NCBI RefSeq assembly: GCF_000423565.1
Contig: NZ_AUIF01000035.1
Coordinates: 62,001 to 126,000 of the forward strand
From: Runella zeae DSM 19591
GTDB taxonomy: Bacteria; Bacteroidota; Bacteroidia; Cytophagales; Spirosomataceae
Direction of reading: 5' to 3'
DNA: 64,000 nt
Numbering within the stretch: the stretch's first letter is position 1; every line of letters begins with the position of its first letter. A model generated the notes under the pieces. It was not told the origin of the DNA and did not search any database. It saw nothing but the letters and a program-made list of their open reading frames with translations. A program made the translations under genes and the position numbers. Positions 1-8,898 of this stretch are shown in pieces.

Positions 1-2
1 CC

Positions 3-191
3 GATACTCCTTTTGGAAAGGTAGTGAAGCTATTGAGTGATTTGGTAAAAGTATATCTCCCTAACTCGTCGATTGAGTGGCCTACCGAAGCATCTATACA
101 AATGCTCTCTACCCGTTTTTTTGCCGCTCCCAACGATTCTTTGCTACAATTTTTCCAGCTTCTACACTCTCCTCCTCCCGAAGTCGCTTAG
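3..191 (+). CDS. C-terminal end of an unrecognised protein
   Basis: An open frame enters from the left edge and ends at TAG 189-191, giving 62 residues with no internal stop. It ends in a leucine/phenylalanine-rich, probably helical stretch followed by SPPPEVA. I do not recognise the family. It runs in the same direction as the following genes. The other two plus-strand frames close within the first 40 bases, which supports this one, but the piece is too short for a functional call. Confidence 0.45.
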   Translation, partial: DTPFGKVVKLLSDLVKVYLPNSSIEWPTEASIQMLSTRFFAAPNDSLLQFFQLLHSPPPEVA

Positions 192-283
192 TGATATATC
201 CATTTGGGAGTTGAAAACTACTCTCATTGGTACGCTATGTCTGTAGTAGTACGGGCATATAATATCATTAATCGAAGCTAACA

Positions 284-520
284 ATGATGAAAACACTGTT
301 AGGGGTTTTGTTGCTATTCTTGGTTGTGGTCTGTATCTCTAGGGATACCCACGCTTATGAAACAGAAAAAGCAACATCCTCGTCTATTTGCTCAGAAATA
401 AAATCTTGTCGCTTAAAAAGCGAGAAAGATAACCAGTATATGATGACCACCCTAGCGGTAAAAGAAATTCCGCCAGTGGGATGTGGTATACCTATACCTC
501 ATTTTTCTGAAGCTGAATAA
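284..520 (+). CDS. small exported cysteine-containing protein, unknown function
   Basis: 78 residues. Residues 1-24 form a clear signal peptide (MMKTLLG, then a run of L/V, ending near THAYE), so the mature part is only about 53 residues. It carries three cysteines (SSICSEIKSCRL and PVGCGIP) and ends GIPIPHFSEAE. Translation could start at either of two adjacent ATG codons (284 or 287). It lies 96 bp before a beta-barrel gene whose product also has two cysteines just after its signal peptide. I do not recognise the family; a small periplasmic metal- or partner-binding peptide is possible but is a guess. Confidence 0.5.
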   Translation: MMKTLLGVLLLFLVVVCISRDTHAYETEKATSSSICSEIKSCRLKSEKDNQYMMTTLAVKEIPPVGCGIPIPHFSEAE

Positions 521-616
521 TAACGGTTTTTCGCATCCAAGCTTTGGTTGAAATTATTCTATTTTTCAACCCAGACTCGTCGGAATACCCTACATGAGTC
601 CCAAAGCTGTTATTAA

Positions 617-1720
617 ATGAAACGTATTATCTACTCTTTGATAGGGCTACTATTAGCCAATGAAGGATTTTCGCAAGGATGTGTGGCGGTTCGTCATATG
701 AGCTGTACTGCTACCAATGCGCTTACTTCTTCCGAATATTTCAAACAAAAAAACGGACAGTGGCAGGTCAGTATGGGCTATCGCTACTTTCGGTCGTTTC
801 GGCATTTTAGAGGAGATGTCGAAGAGCATGAGCGACTAGAACAAAACACAGAAGTTATCAATTTATCTCATGCCTTAGATTTAGGGATTAGCTATCAGCC
901 CAATGCCCGCCTAGCTTTTGGTATCAATTTGCCGATTCAATACAACGACCGCTCATCCTTGTATGAGCATTATGGAAATGCAGTCTCTGCCAATCCCGAC
1001 CAAAAACGTTTTCATACTTATTCGAAAGGAATTGGAGATATCCGTTTGACGGCCACTTATTGGATGCTCAATCCCTACAAACTTCCCAAGTTTAATTTTG
1101 CCTTGGGAGCAGGTATAAAATTGCCCACCGGAAACCCAGGCGTAAGGGATGATTTTCATAAGTTGAACAAAGAAAAACAGGATTATGTGGTCAATAAGCC
1201 TGTAGATCAATCTATCCAACTAGGTGATGGAGGCGTAGGCGTAAGTTTAGAACTTCAAGGGTATGGGCAAATCACCAAAACCTTGACCGCTTATTTTAAT
1301 GGCTATTACTTATTCAATCCCAAAGAGACCAACAATGTACTTCGCAACCCTGAAGCTACTACCATCGATTTAGTGACTGGGTACTTCTCCGTAGCGGATC
1401 AATTTGCGGGCCGTGTAGGATTGAGTCAAAGTATTGGTAAAGGCCTAGCTATTATGCTAGGGGGGCGCGTAGAAGGTGTTCCGGCGATTGATGCCATTGG
1501 AGGGAGCAAAGGCTTCCGTCGGCCAGGGTACATCGTATCGGTAGAGCCGGGTATTGCTTATATGAAAGGCAAGTTTTCGGCGGCGGTCAATGTACCTTAT
1601 GCTTTGTATCGTAATCGTATCAAGAGCTACTCTGACCGCCTCGATCCGCTTGGGGTTCGTCATGGCGATGCTGCTTTTGCCGACTATTCTGTATCGATAA
1701 ACATCAGTCGTTGGTTTTAA
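617..1720 (+). CDS. outer-membrane beta-barrel protein, transporter-like
   Basis: 367 residues with a signal peptide (residues 1-19, ending GFSQ). The mature N-terminus has a cysteine pair (GCVAVRHMSC, about residues 21-30). The rest alternates amphipathic strands rich in aromatic residues and glycine (for example FNFALGAGIKLPTG and GRVGLSQSIGKGLAIMLGG) and ends in SVSINISRWF, a C-terminal aromatic residue typical of outer-membrane barrels. This is the general look of the porin-like, MetA-pathway-type 'transporter' barrels; the substrate is unknown. A second barrel gene follows 66 bp downstream and then a haloperoxidase-like gene, so one transcript is likely. Confidence 0.8.
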   Translation: MKRIIYSLIGLLLANEGFSQGCVAVRHMSCTATNALTSSEYFKQKNGQWQVSMGYRYFRSFRHFRGDVEEHERLEQNTEVINLSHALDLGISYQPNARLAFGINLPIQYNDRSSLYEHYGNAVSANPDQKRFHTYSKGIGDIRLTATYWMLNPYKLPKFNFALGAGIKLPTGNPGVRDDFHKLNKEKQDYVVNKPVDQSIQLGDGGVGVSLELQGYGQITKTLTAYFNGYYLFNPKETNNVLRNPEATTIDLVTGYFSVADQFAGRVGLSQSIGKGLAIMLGGRVEGVPAIDAIGGSKGFRRPGYIVSVEPGIAYMKGKFSAAVNVPYALYRNRIKSYSDRLDPLGVRHGDAAFADYSVSINISRWF

Positions 1721-1786
1721 CGTATATGAGGAGCGTTAGTTTGCTTATCATGTCTTTATTCTAAAAAAACACATTTCAAATGACCT

Positions 1787-2683
1787 ATGAAAAATCTATA
1801 TAGATGGGTGCTATCAGCACTTATGTTGGGCTACAGTACAGCCTACAGTCAGATGCCCAACGACGCTATTTATATGCCTAAAGGCGTAGTATGCGTGGGT
1901 ACGATGTACACCCACAGTAGTTGGAAACAATACTGGGAAAATACCCTGAAGCGTGAAAATCTAAATATCGGAACGCATACCACCCAAAGCGTCATGGTAA
2001 TGCCCGCAATAGGAATTACGAATCGATTCAATGTCATTTTGAGTTTGCCCTATGTATGGACTAAAACCAGCGCGGGGAATCTCATGGGGCAGAAAGGCTT
2101 TCAAGATTTGGGAGGCTGGCTCAAAGTAAAAGCGGTGGATTGGAAAGGCTTCTCAATCAATGGTTTGGTAGGAGTTTCAATCCCTGTTAGCAAGTATGTC
2201 CCAGATTTTTTGCCTATGTCGATAGGGTTACAGTGTCGCACTGCTTCAGGGCGCGTGTTGGCCAATTATACCCATCCCAAAACAGGATTCTATGTTACAG
2301 CTCATGGTACTTATACGTGGCGCAGCAATATCAACGTGGATAGAGATGCGTATCAGGCTGATGATAAAGTGTATAATACCAACGAAGTACGGGTACCAAA
2401 TGCCTATGATATGGGTGCTAGAGTGGGAATTTTGAAAAAACAATGGCAGACCGAAATCTGGGCAGAGCGCAATTCGTGCGTGAATGGCGACAATATTCGC
2501 CGCAACGATATGCCTTTCCCGACCAATAATATGCAAGCTACGATGGTGGGATGGTATGGTAAGTTTCAACCTAAAGCGCTCGGTGTCAATGCGCGTGTAG
2601 GCTATGTAACAAATGGCCTCAATATGGGACAAAGTACTAGCTATACAGTAGGAGTACTTTATATGTTTGGCCTAAAAAAATAA
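1787..2683 (+). CDS. outer-membrane beta-barrel protein, transporter-like
   Basis: 298 residues with a signal peptide ending near TAYSQ (residue 22). The mature protein is made of amphipathic beta strands (VMVMPAIGITNRFNVILSLP, FSINGLVGVSIPVS, YTVGVLYMFGLKK), consistent with a 12-14-strand outer-membrane barrel of the same general class as the preceding gene but not a close copy. It ends 19 bp before the haloperoxidase-like lipoprotein gene, so the two are probably co-transcribed. The substrate cannot be read from sequence; a channel for the small molecule handled by the neighbouring oxidative enzymes is an inference from position only. Confidence 0.8.
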   Translation: MKNLYRWVLSALMLGYSTAYSQMPNDAIYMPKGVVCVGTMYTHSSWKQYWENTLKRENLNIGTHTTQSVMVMPAIGITNRFNVILSLPYVWTKTSAGNLMGQKGFQDLGGWLKVKAVDWKGFSINGLVGVSIPVSKYVPDFLPMSIGLQCRTASGRVLANYTHPKTGFYVTAHGTYTWRSNINVDRDAYQADDKVYNTNEVRVPNAYDMGARVGILKKQWQTEIWAERNSCVNGDNIRRNDMPFPTNNMQATMVGWYGKFQPKALGVNARVGYVTNGLNMGQSTSYTVGVLYMFGLKK

Positions 2684-2702
2684 CGTTTAATTTGACAAAC
2701 TG

Positions 2703-4250
2703 ATGAAACCCTATTCAACTATTATAAAATATAGCACTGCTTTCCTCACGCTCGCGGTGATAGTATTAGCTTGTAACAAAGACCTTGAAGAGCCCCAAAG
2801 AGTAGGATATACGCCTGTTGCGGTAGATGAAAAAGCCGGAACTTGGAAAACCTATGTTTTGGCTTCGAGTGATGAAATCGAAGTAGCTGCACCTTTGGCA
2901 GTGACCTCGTCAGAATATACCGCTGAGCTATCTGCCCTAAAAGGATTGGCTTCTAATTTAAGCCAAGAGCAAAAAGAAGCTGTGGTGTATTGGGGAGCGG
3001 GAGCGGCGTATCGTTGGAACGAAATCGCCCGTGAGCTTTGCGCTCGCTACAACATCCCGCCTGCTTCGAATGCCGAGGGAAAATACCCCTTGCCCGATGC
3101 TGCCAATCCGTTGGCCGATCCTAAATTTCCTTTTGCCACTCCTCCCTATGCCTCACGGGCTCTGGCGTATTTGTCGGTAGCTCAGTATGATGCGCTAGTT
3201 TCGGCTTGGCATTATAAATATAAGTACAAACGCTCGGCTCCTTCAAAAGTAGATACGAGTATTCCAGTGGCGTTAGCAGTTTCAGCTTTACCGACTTATC
3301 CTTCAGAAGATGCCGTGGTTGCGGCGGCATCGGCCACCATTTTAAAAGCCATGTTTCCTGGCGAAGTACCTTATTTGGATGCAAAAATGAAAGAACATTT
3401 GGCGAGCCGTCAGTGGGCTGGTATGAATGTCACGAGCGATTTGACGGCGGGAACGTCGTTGGGAAATGCCGTAGCGGCAAAAGTAATGGGTAAAGCCCGC
3501 AACGACGGCATGGGTGCTTCCAACAACCAAACATTGGTGGCAGCTATGATAGAATCGGCCAAAACGAGAGGTATCAAGGAGCCTTGGATAAGTCAAGAAG
3601 CTCCTTTGCGCCCGCCTATGTTGCCCAATTTTGGCGCTGTTCAAACTTGGAATTTTGACAAGGCTACGCTGGTTAAAATCCGTCCAGCTGTGCCGTATAT
3701 TGTAGGCTCTGCCGAGTGGCAAAAGGATATGGATGAGCTAAAACAAATCCAAAACAAACAAACCCGCGAACAAGCCCGTATTGCCAATTATTGGGCTGAT
3801 GGGGCAGGTAGCTACACGCCACCGGGGCATTGGCACCGCGCGGCTGCCAACGCCGCCCACGAAGCACGCTTTAGCGAAGTACGTATGGCGCGCACGTTAG
3901 CCCTTGTCGGTACTGCCGAAATGGACGCTGGAATCGCTTGCTGGGATGCTAAGTATTTTTATTATACGCCTCGTCCTCAGCAGTTTGGCTTGAAAACATC
4001 CGTAGGTTTACCCAATTTCCCTTCCTATACATCGGGGCATTCTACGTTTTCGGCGGCGGCGGCTACTGTGCTAGGGTATGTATTTCCTGAGCAAGCAGCT
4101 AAGTTTGATGCACAAGCTTTAGAGGCATCTATGTCTCGTATTTATGGACTGATTCACTATCGGGTAGATTGTGAAATGGGGCTAAAACATGGTGAAGTCA
4201 TTGGCGAATATGCTATTGCACGTGGCAAAGCAGATGGCTCTGGTTTGTAA
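2703..4250 (+). CDS. vanadium-dependent haloperoxidase / PAP2-superfamily lipoprotein
   Basis: 515 residues. The N-terminus is a lipoprotein signal (lipobox ending LAC, Cys24), so it is probably membrane-anchored on the periplasmic side or outside. The C-terminal third carries all three vanadate/phosphate-pocket motifs of this superfamily: KX6RP (K417...R424-P425), PSYTSGH (S444-G445-H446) and SRX5H (S478-R479...H485). Family members either oxidise halides with H2O2 through bound vanadate or act as acid phosphatases; bacterial proteins of this layout are usually annotated as vanadium-dependent haloperoxidase. Which activity applies cannot be decided here. A paralog sits at 14957-16315, and AhpD-like genes lie between them. 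Confidence 0.88.
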   Translation: MKPYSTIIKYSTAFLTLAVIVLACNKDLEEPQRVGYTPVAVDEKAGTWKTYVLASSDEIEVAAPLAVTSSEYTAELSALKGLASNLSQEQKEAVVYWGAGAAYRWNEIARELCARYNIPPASNAEGKYPLPDAANPLADPKFPFATPPYASRALAYLSVAQYDALVSAWHYKYKYKRSAPSKVDTSIPVALAVSALPTYPSEDAVVAAASATILKAMFPGEVPYLDAKMKEHLASRQWAGMNVTSDLTAGTSLGNAVAAKVMGKARNDGMGASNNQTLVAAMIESAKTRGIKEPWISQEAPLRPPMLPNFGAVQTWNFDKATLVKIRPAVPYIVGSAEWQKDMDELKQIQNKQTREQARIANYWADGAGSYTPPGHWHRAAANAAHEARFSEVRMARTLALVGTAEMDAGIACWDAKYFYYTPRPQQFGLKTSVGLPNFPSYTSGHSTFSAAAATVLGYVFPEQAAKFDAQALEASMSRIYGLIHYRVDCEMGLKHGEVIGEYAIARGKADGSGL

Positions 4251-4325
4251 GATACTTGGTATTTTTTGTTTGTCATCCATAAATAATTTTTAATAAAATA
4301 AGTGTTTGTTTAGCTATGTTCAGAA

Positions 4326-4354
4326 GGTTGGGAAGGTATAAAATCTTCTCAACC
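4326..4354. other. hairpin in the gap after the haloperoxidase gene
   Basis: Inverted repeat with arms GGTTGGGAAG and CTTCTCAACC (10 bp, one G-U pair) around a 9-base AT-rich loop. It lies in the 150-bp gap between the haloperoxidase and NTF2-like genes. No strong T-run follows, so it is a weak terminator or an mRNA-stability element rather than a clear intrinsic terminator. Confidence 0.35.
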
Positions 4355-4400
4355 CTGAACACAGAGCAATCAAGCTTTCAGTAACAATCAATTTAAATTC

Positions 4401-4847
4401 ATGAAGTTTATCTTTTCGGTACTTTTAATAATAGGAAGTATTCATTTTGTTTTTGCTCAAGATGGCCCTAAGCAAGAAGTTGCTCAACAACTTACCAACT
4501 GGCATAATGGCCTAGTAAAAGGAGATTTAGAGGGTGTAATGGCTCAGTATGCGAGCGATGCCGTTTTTTTTCCGACGTTTATCAATCAAGCGTTGACAGC
4601 CGATGAGCGAAAAACTTTTTTACAAACGCTCATTGCCAAAAAACCAGTAGCGACCTTAAATAATGACCAACGAATTCGGGTTTTTGGTGATGTGGCTACG
4701 TGTTCGGGCTCTTGGGTGTTTGATGTCAATGGAACGGAAGGGCAACGCGAAAAAAAGCCCGTTCGTTATCTGTTCGTTTTTGAAAAACGGGCTGGCAAAT
4801 GGCTTATTATTGAACAACATGTTTCGGCTTTTCCCGAAAAAAAATAA
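4401..4847 (+). CDS. NTF2-like (DUF4440/SnoaL-type) exported protein
   Basis: 148 residues: signal peptide (1-19, ending VFAQ) and one NTF2-like cone fold. The expected pattern is visible: a first helix with NWHNGLVKGDLEGVMAQYASDAVFFP, then alternating strands ending in GKWLIIEQHVSAFP, which is the typical C-terminal strand of DUF4440 proteins. Members are small-molecule binding or isomerase-like domains and often have no assigned reaction. The next gene starts 10 bp downstream, so the two are translationally close. A role in the neighbouring oxidative pathway is an inference from position. Confidence 0.82.
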   Translation: MKFIFSVLLIIGSIHFVFAQDGPKQEVAQQLTNWHNGLVKGDLEGVMAQYASDAVFFPTFINQALTADERKTFLQTLIAKKPVATLNNDQRIRVFGDVATCSGSWVFDVNGTEGQREKKPVRYLFVFEKRAGKWLIIEQHVSAFPEKK

Positions 4848-4856
4848 ACTATATTC

Positions 4857-5408
4857 TTGAAAAGACTGGTTTCGATATTGCTATTTAGCTTGTTGCTCTA
4901 CAACATGGTAGGCTATTCGATAGTCTATTGGTTGGGAGGAAATGTGGCTTTGCATAACCAAGAAATTCAGTTTGATTCTAATGTGAATGAAGATTATATC
5001 ACTGTGAAAGTGCCGGTAGTATTGCCTTATCAGACAAATTGGACGGCGCCTCAATCTGTACAAGGGAGTATTCAAGTAGGGGAAGAGTTTTTTGAGATGG
5101 TAGAGCAAATCATGCTTAACGATACCCTTTACATTAGTTGTAAGCCTGATCACTATGCGCGCAAAAACTTTTTTGCCTTGGCCAAACACATTGATAATCA
5201 CATTAAAGATTATGAGGGTAGCAGCCCTGATTCTTCTAAAAGTAAAACTTTAAATCTTCTCAAAGAATATGTGTCGTTTAGGCGTTTGCATGTATTCTTT
5301 TGGGTAGAATGGCTTCCCGACACTACACCATCGATTAGTATTTCTTTTACGCTTCTTTTAAGGGCTTTGCCCCTTTTTTCTCCTCCTCCCGAATGGCTTG
5401 ATTTTTAG
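4857..5408 (+). CDS. hypothetical membrane-anchored protein
   Basis: 183 residues from a TTG start 10 bp after the previous stop; the start gives MKRLVSILLFSLLLYNMVGY, a good N-terminal membrane or signal helix. The body contains a short beta-rich region and a helix around NFFALAKHIDNHIKDYEG, and the tail is rich in proline and aromatics (SPPPEWLDF). I do not recognise a domain; similar short proteins with this N-terminus occur as hypothetical genes in Bacteroidota (from memory, not checked). A few codons later there is no better ATG, so the TTG start is kept. It precedes the first CMD gene by 78 bp. Confidence 0.6.
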   Translation: MKRLVSILLFSLLLYNMVGYSIVYWLGGNVALHNQEIQFDSNVNEDYITVKVPVVLPYQTNWTAPQSVQGSIQVGEEFFEMVEQIMLNDTLYISCKPDHYARKNFFALAKHIDNHIKDYEGSSPDSSKSKTLNLLKEYVSFRRLHVFFWVEWLPDTTPSISISFTLLLRALPLFSPPPEWLDF

Positions 5409-5486
5409 GTGTTTATAGTAGTTGCTCTATCTTATGAGAGTAACTAGGGTTTTTATTGAAATACTTATAAATCAACTATTTGTTGT

Positions 5487-6044
5487 ATGCCACACATACC
5501 ACTACCTGAGCATTTGCCCGGTATTACGGGCTTGCTCGAATACCGTTTGGACACGGCTATGCCGATTCGTGATTTAACGCAGATTTTGTTGCGGGGCGAA
5601 TCCTCTTTAACCCAAGGCGAAAGAGAGCTGATCGCGACGATTGTGTCTTCTCGAAACTGCACCAACTTTTGCGAAGCAGCTCACACGAAGGCCGCTGATT
5701 TGCTTTTGGGCGAGTCCGAAACGGCTCGGCTTGTCAAGCTGGATTTTGAATCAGCCCCCGTTTCCGATAAAATGAAAGCTTTGCTCAACATTGCGGCACT
5801 CACTCAAAAAAGTGGGAAGGCGGTATCAGAAGAGGCTATCGAAAGAGCACAAAAAGCGGGTGCCACCGATCTCGAAATCCATGATACGGTGCTGATTGCG
5901 GCGTTGTTTTGTCTTTATAACAAATACGTGGATGGACTTGCTACCGTCGCGCCTTCTGATCCGGCATTTTATCAGACTTTGGGGGAGAGAATTGTTGGAA
6001 GAGGTTATTTAAGGCCACCCGGAGGCTTTGTAAATCCTTCCTAG
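5487..6044 (+). CDS. carboxymuconolactone decarboxylase (AhpD-like) protein, copy 1
   Basis: 185 residues, all-helical CMD/AhpD fold. Family enzymes use a CX2CX3H centre to reduce peroxides or to run related thiol chemistry. The start MPHIPLPEHLPGI is shared with two paralogs downstream (10197 and 10779). The conserved middle (LTQGERELIATIVSS, then IHDTVLIAALFCLYNKYVDGLATV) is intact. The active-site segment reads NCTNFCEAAH: Cys58, Cys62 and His66, i.e. CX3C, whereas the other two copies have CX2C with an acidic residue before the first cysteine. This copy may therefore be altered in redox behaviour or inactive. No signal peptide, so cytoplasmic. Confidence 0.87.
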   Translation: MPHIPLPEHLPGITGLLEYRLDTAMPIRDLTQILLRGESSLTQGERELIATIVSSRNCTNFCEAAHTKAADLLLGESETARLVKLDFESAPVSDKMKALLNIAALTQKSGKAVSEEAIERAQKAGATDLEIHDTVLIAALFCLYNKYVDGLATVAPSDPAFYQTLGERIVGRGYLRPPGGFVNPS

Positions 6045-6105
6045 GAACGTATTTTAAAATGACTCATTGCCTCGTTTGGAGGCATATCAAAGACTTTTAT
6101 TCATT

Positions 6106-8898
6106 ATGAAAAAGCATATACTTATTTGGGTATGTATCATTCTGTTGTACAATGTACGTACAATTCAGGCGCAAACCACACGACTGATAGGGCGAATTAC
6201 GGATGCTGATACTCAGCAGCCATTGGTGGGGGTCTCGGTTGCTATCAAAGGAAAAGTGATTGGAACAGTGACAGATGCGAAAGGAGATTTTGAATTAACT
6301 ACTACTTTACCATCTACTTTACTAATTTCAATGGTGGGTTTTGAACGTCAAGAAGTTGTTGCGACTCAAAATCAACCGATTAGCATTGCACTCAAAACGG
6401 GGGCTGCTGAACTCAACCAAGTGATTGTCTCGGCTTCGAGAGTAGAAGAAAGCAGCCTGAAAACACCGGTTACCATCGAAAAAATGGATGCGAGAGCTAT
6501 CCAACATGCACCGGCAGCCACGATGTTTGAGTCTCTCAATAGCCTCAAAGGTGTAGATATGGTGACGAGTGGGCTGACACTTCGACAAGTCAATACGCGT
6601 GGTTTTAACAGCATAGGCAACAGCCGTTTTTTACAACTTACTGATGGTGTCGATAATCAATCGGCGGGATTAGGGTTTCCGGCGGGGAGTTTTTTTGGGG
6701 TATCAGATTTGGATGTAGAATCAGTAGAGCTGATTCCTGGAGCTGCTTCGGCTTTGTATGGTCCAGCGGCTTTTAATGGATTGTTGATGACGAGAACTAA
6801 GAATCCGTTTGATTATCAAGGACTTATTGTTCAGCAAAAAGTAGGTGTCAATCATCTCAATGATCCTAATGGCGGAGGAGCCAAACCTTTTTTAGAAACC
6901 GCGATTCGGTATGCAAGAGCCTTCAAAAATCAGGCAGGCGTTGAAAAGTTAGCTTTTAAACTCAATGCTTCTTACATCAAAGGAACCGACTGGTATGCTA
7001 CTGATTATACCGATATTGATCCCAATACTCCCGTTGAAAAAAGAGGGGTTGAGAATCCTGGTAAAAATAGCCTTAACATCTACGGTGATGAAGTAGCGGC
7101 TACCTTGCCTGGGATAGGGCGTGTATCGCGCACGGGGTATTTGGAAAAAGACGTAACTACCTATGATGTTTACAGCTTCAAAGCCAACGGCGCAGTCCAC
7201 TATCGGATTTCGGACAAAATAGAGGCTATTTATCAGATTAATTTCAGTCAAGGTACTGCCAACTACACTAGTAGTAGTCGAAATATGCTACGTGATTTTC
7301 GATTTATACAGCAGCGTGTCGAACTCAAAGGCGCTAATTTTTTTATAAGAGCTTACTCGGTAGCTGAAAATTCGCAAAATGCCTACAATACACGTTCGTT
7401 GGGGCAGTTTATCAACCGTACATGGGTCAAAGATTTAGATGGAAATGTGGTTGCAGTAGGTAAAGCTGATGCCACTTGGTTTGAGCGTTATGGCGCGGCT
7501 TACAACGGAGCCATAAGCGGTATTGCGGCTAAAAATCACCAAGCAGCACGGACATTTGCCGACGAAGGGCGAATACAGCCCGGTACGGCGGCTTTTGAGA
7601 GTGCCAAAGATAAATACAGTCATTTGTATGGACTTGAAGGAGCGGGTGTACTGAGTTTATGTAAAATGTATCATATAGAAGGGTTATATGATTTTACACC
7701 TCATTTTTCGTGGGTAAGTGTACAAGTAGGCGGTAACTTGCGCTACTATGACATGAATACCAACGGTACGCTGTTTGATGATAAAGTCAATAAAGTTCGG
7801 GTACAGGAGTATGGGGCTTTTGTACAAGCATCTAAAGCTTTTTTGCAAGAAAAATTAAAATTAGCGGTCTCGGGGCGATTCGACAAAAACCAGAGTTTTG
7901 CTGGTAATTTTACGCCACGAGCCTCAGCAGTCTTTTCGCCCTCAGAGAATCATCATTTTAGGGTAAGCTATCAAACAGGATTTCGTAACCCCACAGTCGT
8001 GGATCAGTATATCAAGCTCAATGTGGGGCCGTTGATTCTATTGGGAGGTGCTCCTTCTAATTCTGTGGGTCTTAATGCTTATGAAAACTCTTTCACGGCG
8101 GCTTCTGTGGGAGTATTTGGGGGGGCTTTTGGTCAAGAAACTGCGGCTGGTACGCCATTTCCTCAAGCAGTAGCGAAGCATAAAGACAAATTAGTAAAAT
8201 CAAATGTGCCTTATATCCGCCCCGAACAAATGCAGGCCTTTGAAGTGGGTTACAAAGGCGTATTGAACAATAAGTTGTTGTTTGATATTAGTTATTATCA
8301 TGGGAAGTATACCAATTTTTTGATTAATCAGGTTGTCATTCGTCCAAACACCGCCAATGTACTTTTGGCGGATGGTACTATCAACCCTGCTGCTGCCCAA
8401 GAAATTTTAAGTACAACTACTCGTCAGACTTTTCAGCTATATACCAATGCGGCCGACAAAGTGTCGACCGATGGAGCGAGTGCGGGCATTACGGCACTGT
8501 TAGAACGTGGGTATCGTGTGGGGGCTAATGCTACTTGGGCACAATTCAACATCTTGGATGCTAACCCCAACAATGTACCAGCTTTTAATACGCCCAAATG
8601 GAAAACCAATGTCACTTTTAGCAATGCTCGTTTGACCGATAAAATTGGGTTTAGTGTAGCTTGGCATTGGCAAGAATCGTTTTTGTGGTACGGCACTTTT
8701 ACCGAAAACCGTCCAGGATTGGTACCCGCTTATAGTCTGATTGACGCTCAAGTTTCTTACAAACTACCCAAATTGAAATCCTTTGTAAAGGTAGGAGCTT
8801 CTAACTTAGGAAACAATTATGTGGTACAGGCTTATGGTTCGCCTGCGGTGGGTGGATTGTATTACGTGAGTTTGACATTTGACGAACTACTGAGATGA
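6106..8898 (+). CDS. TonB-dependent receptor with carboxypeptidase-regulatory-like domain
   Basis: 930 residues from ATG 6106, chosen because it opens a proper signal peptide (MKKHILIWVCIILLYN, cut near IQAQ); an upstream in-frame TTG gives only a non-signal extension. Order: carboxypeptidase-regulatory-like beta-sandwich (about 25-105), plug domain (about 120-235, with VNTRGFNSIGNSR and LIPGAASALYGPAAFNG), then the 22-strand barrel to the end. It lacks an STN domain and is not a SusC-length protein with a SusD partner, so it more likely imports a small molecule or chelate. Its stop overlaps the start of the MFS gene (ATGA), so outer- and inner-membrane transport of one substrate is likely coupled. 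Confidence 0.92.
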   Translation: MKKHILIWVCIILLYNVRTIQAQTTRLIGRITDADTQQPLVGVSVAIKGKVIGTVTDAKGDFELTTTLPSTLLISMVGFERQEVVATQNQPISIALKTGAAELNQVIVSASRVEESSLKTPVTIEKMDARAIQHAPAATMFESLNSLKGVDMVTSGLTLRQVNTRGFNSIGNSRFLQLTDGVDNQSAGLGFPAGSFFGVSDLDVESVELIPGAASALYGPAAFNGLLMTRTKNPFDYQGLIVQQKVGVNHLNDPNGGGAKPFLETAIRYARAFKNQAGVEKLAFKLNASYIKGTDWYATDYTDIDPNTPVEKRGVENPGKNSLNIYGDEVAATLPGIGRVSRTGYLEKDVTTYDVYSFKANGAVHYRISDKIEAIYQINFSQGTANYTSSSRNMLRDFRFIQQRVELKGANFFIRAYSVAENSQNAYNTRSLGQFINRTWVKDLDGNVVAVGKADATWFERYGAAYNGAISGIAAKNHQAARTFADEGRIQPGTAAFESAKDKYSHLYGLEGAGVLSLCKMYHIEGLYDFTPHFSWVSVQVGGNLRYYDMNTNGTLFDDKVNKVRVQEYGAFVQASKAFLQEKLKLAVSGRFDKNQSFAGNFTPRASAVFSPSENHHFRVSYQTGFRNPTVVDQYIKLNVGPLILLGGAPSNSVGLNAYENSFTAASVGVFGGAFGQETAAGTPFPQAVAKHKDKLVKSNVPYIRPEQMQAFEVGYKGVLNNKLLFDISYYHGKYTNFLINQVVIRPNTANVLLADGTINPAAAQEILSTTTRQTFQLYTNAADKVSTDGASAGITALLERGYRVGANATWAQFNILDANPNNVPAFNTPKWKTNVTFSNARLTDKIGFSVAWHWQESFLWYGTFTENRPGLVPAYSLIDAQVSYKLPKLKSFVKVGASNLGNNYVVQAYGSPAVGGLYYVSLTFDELLR

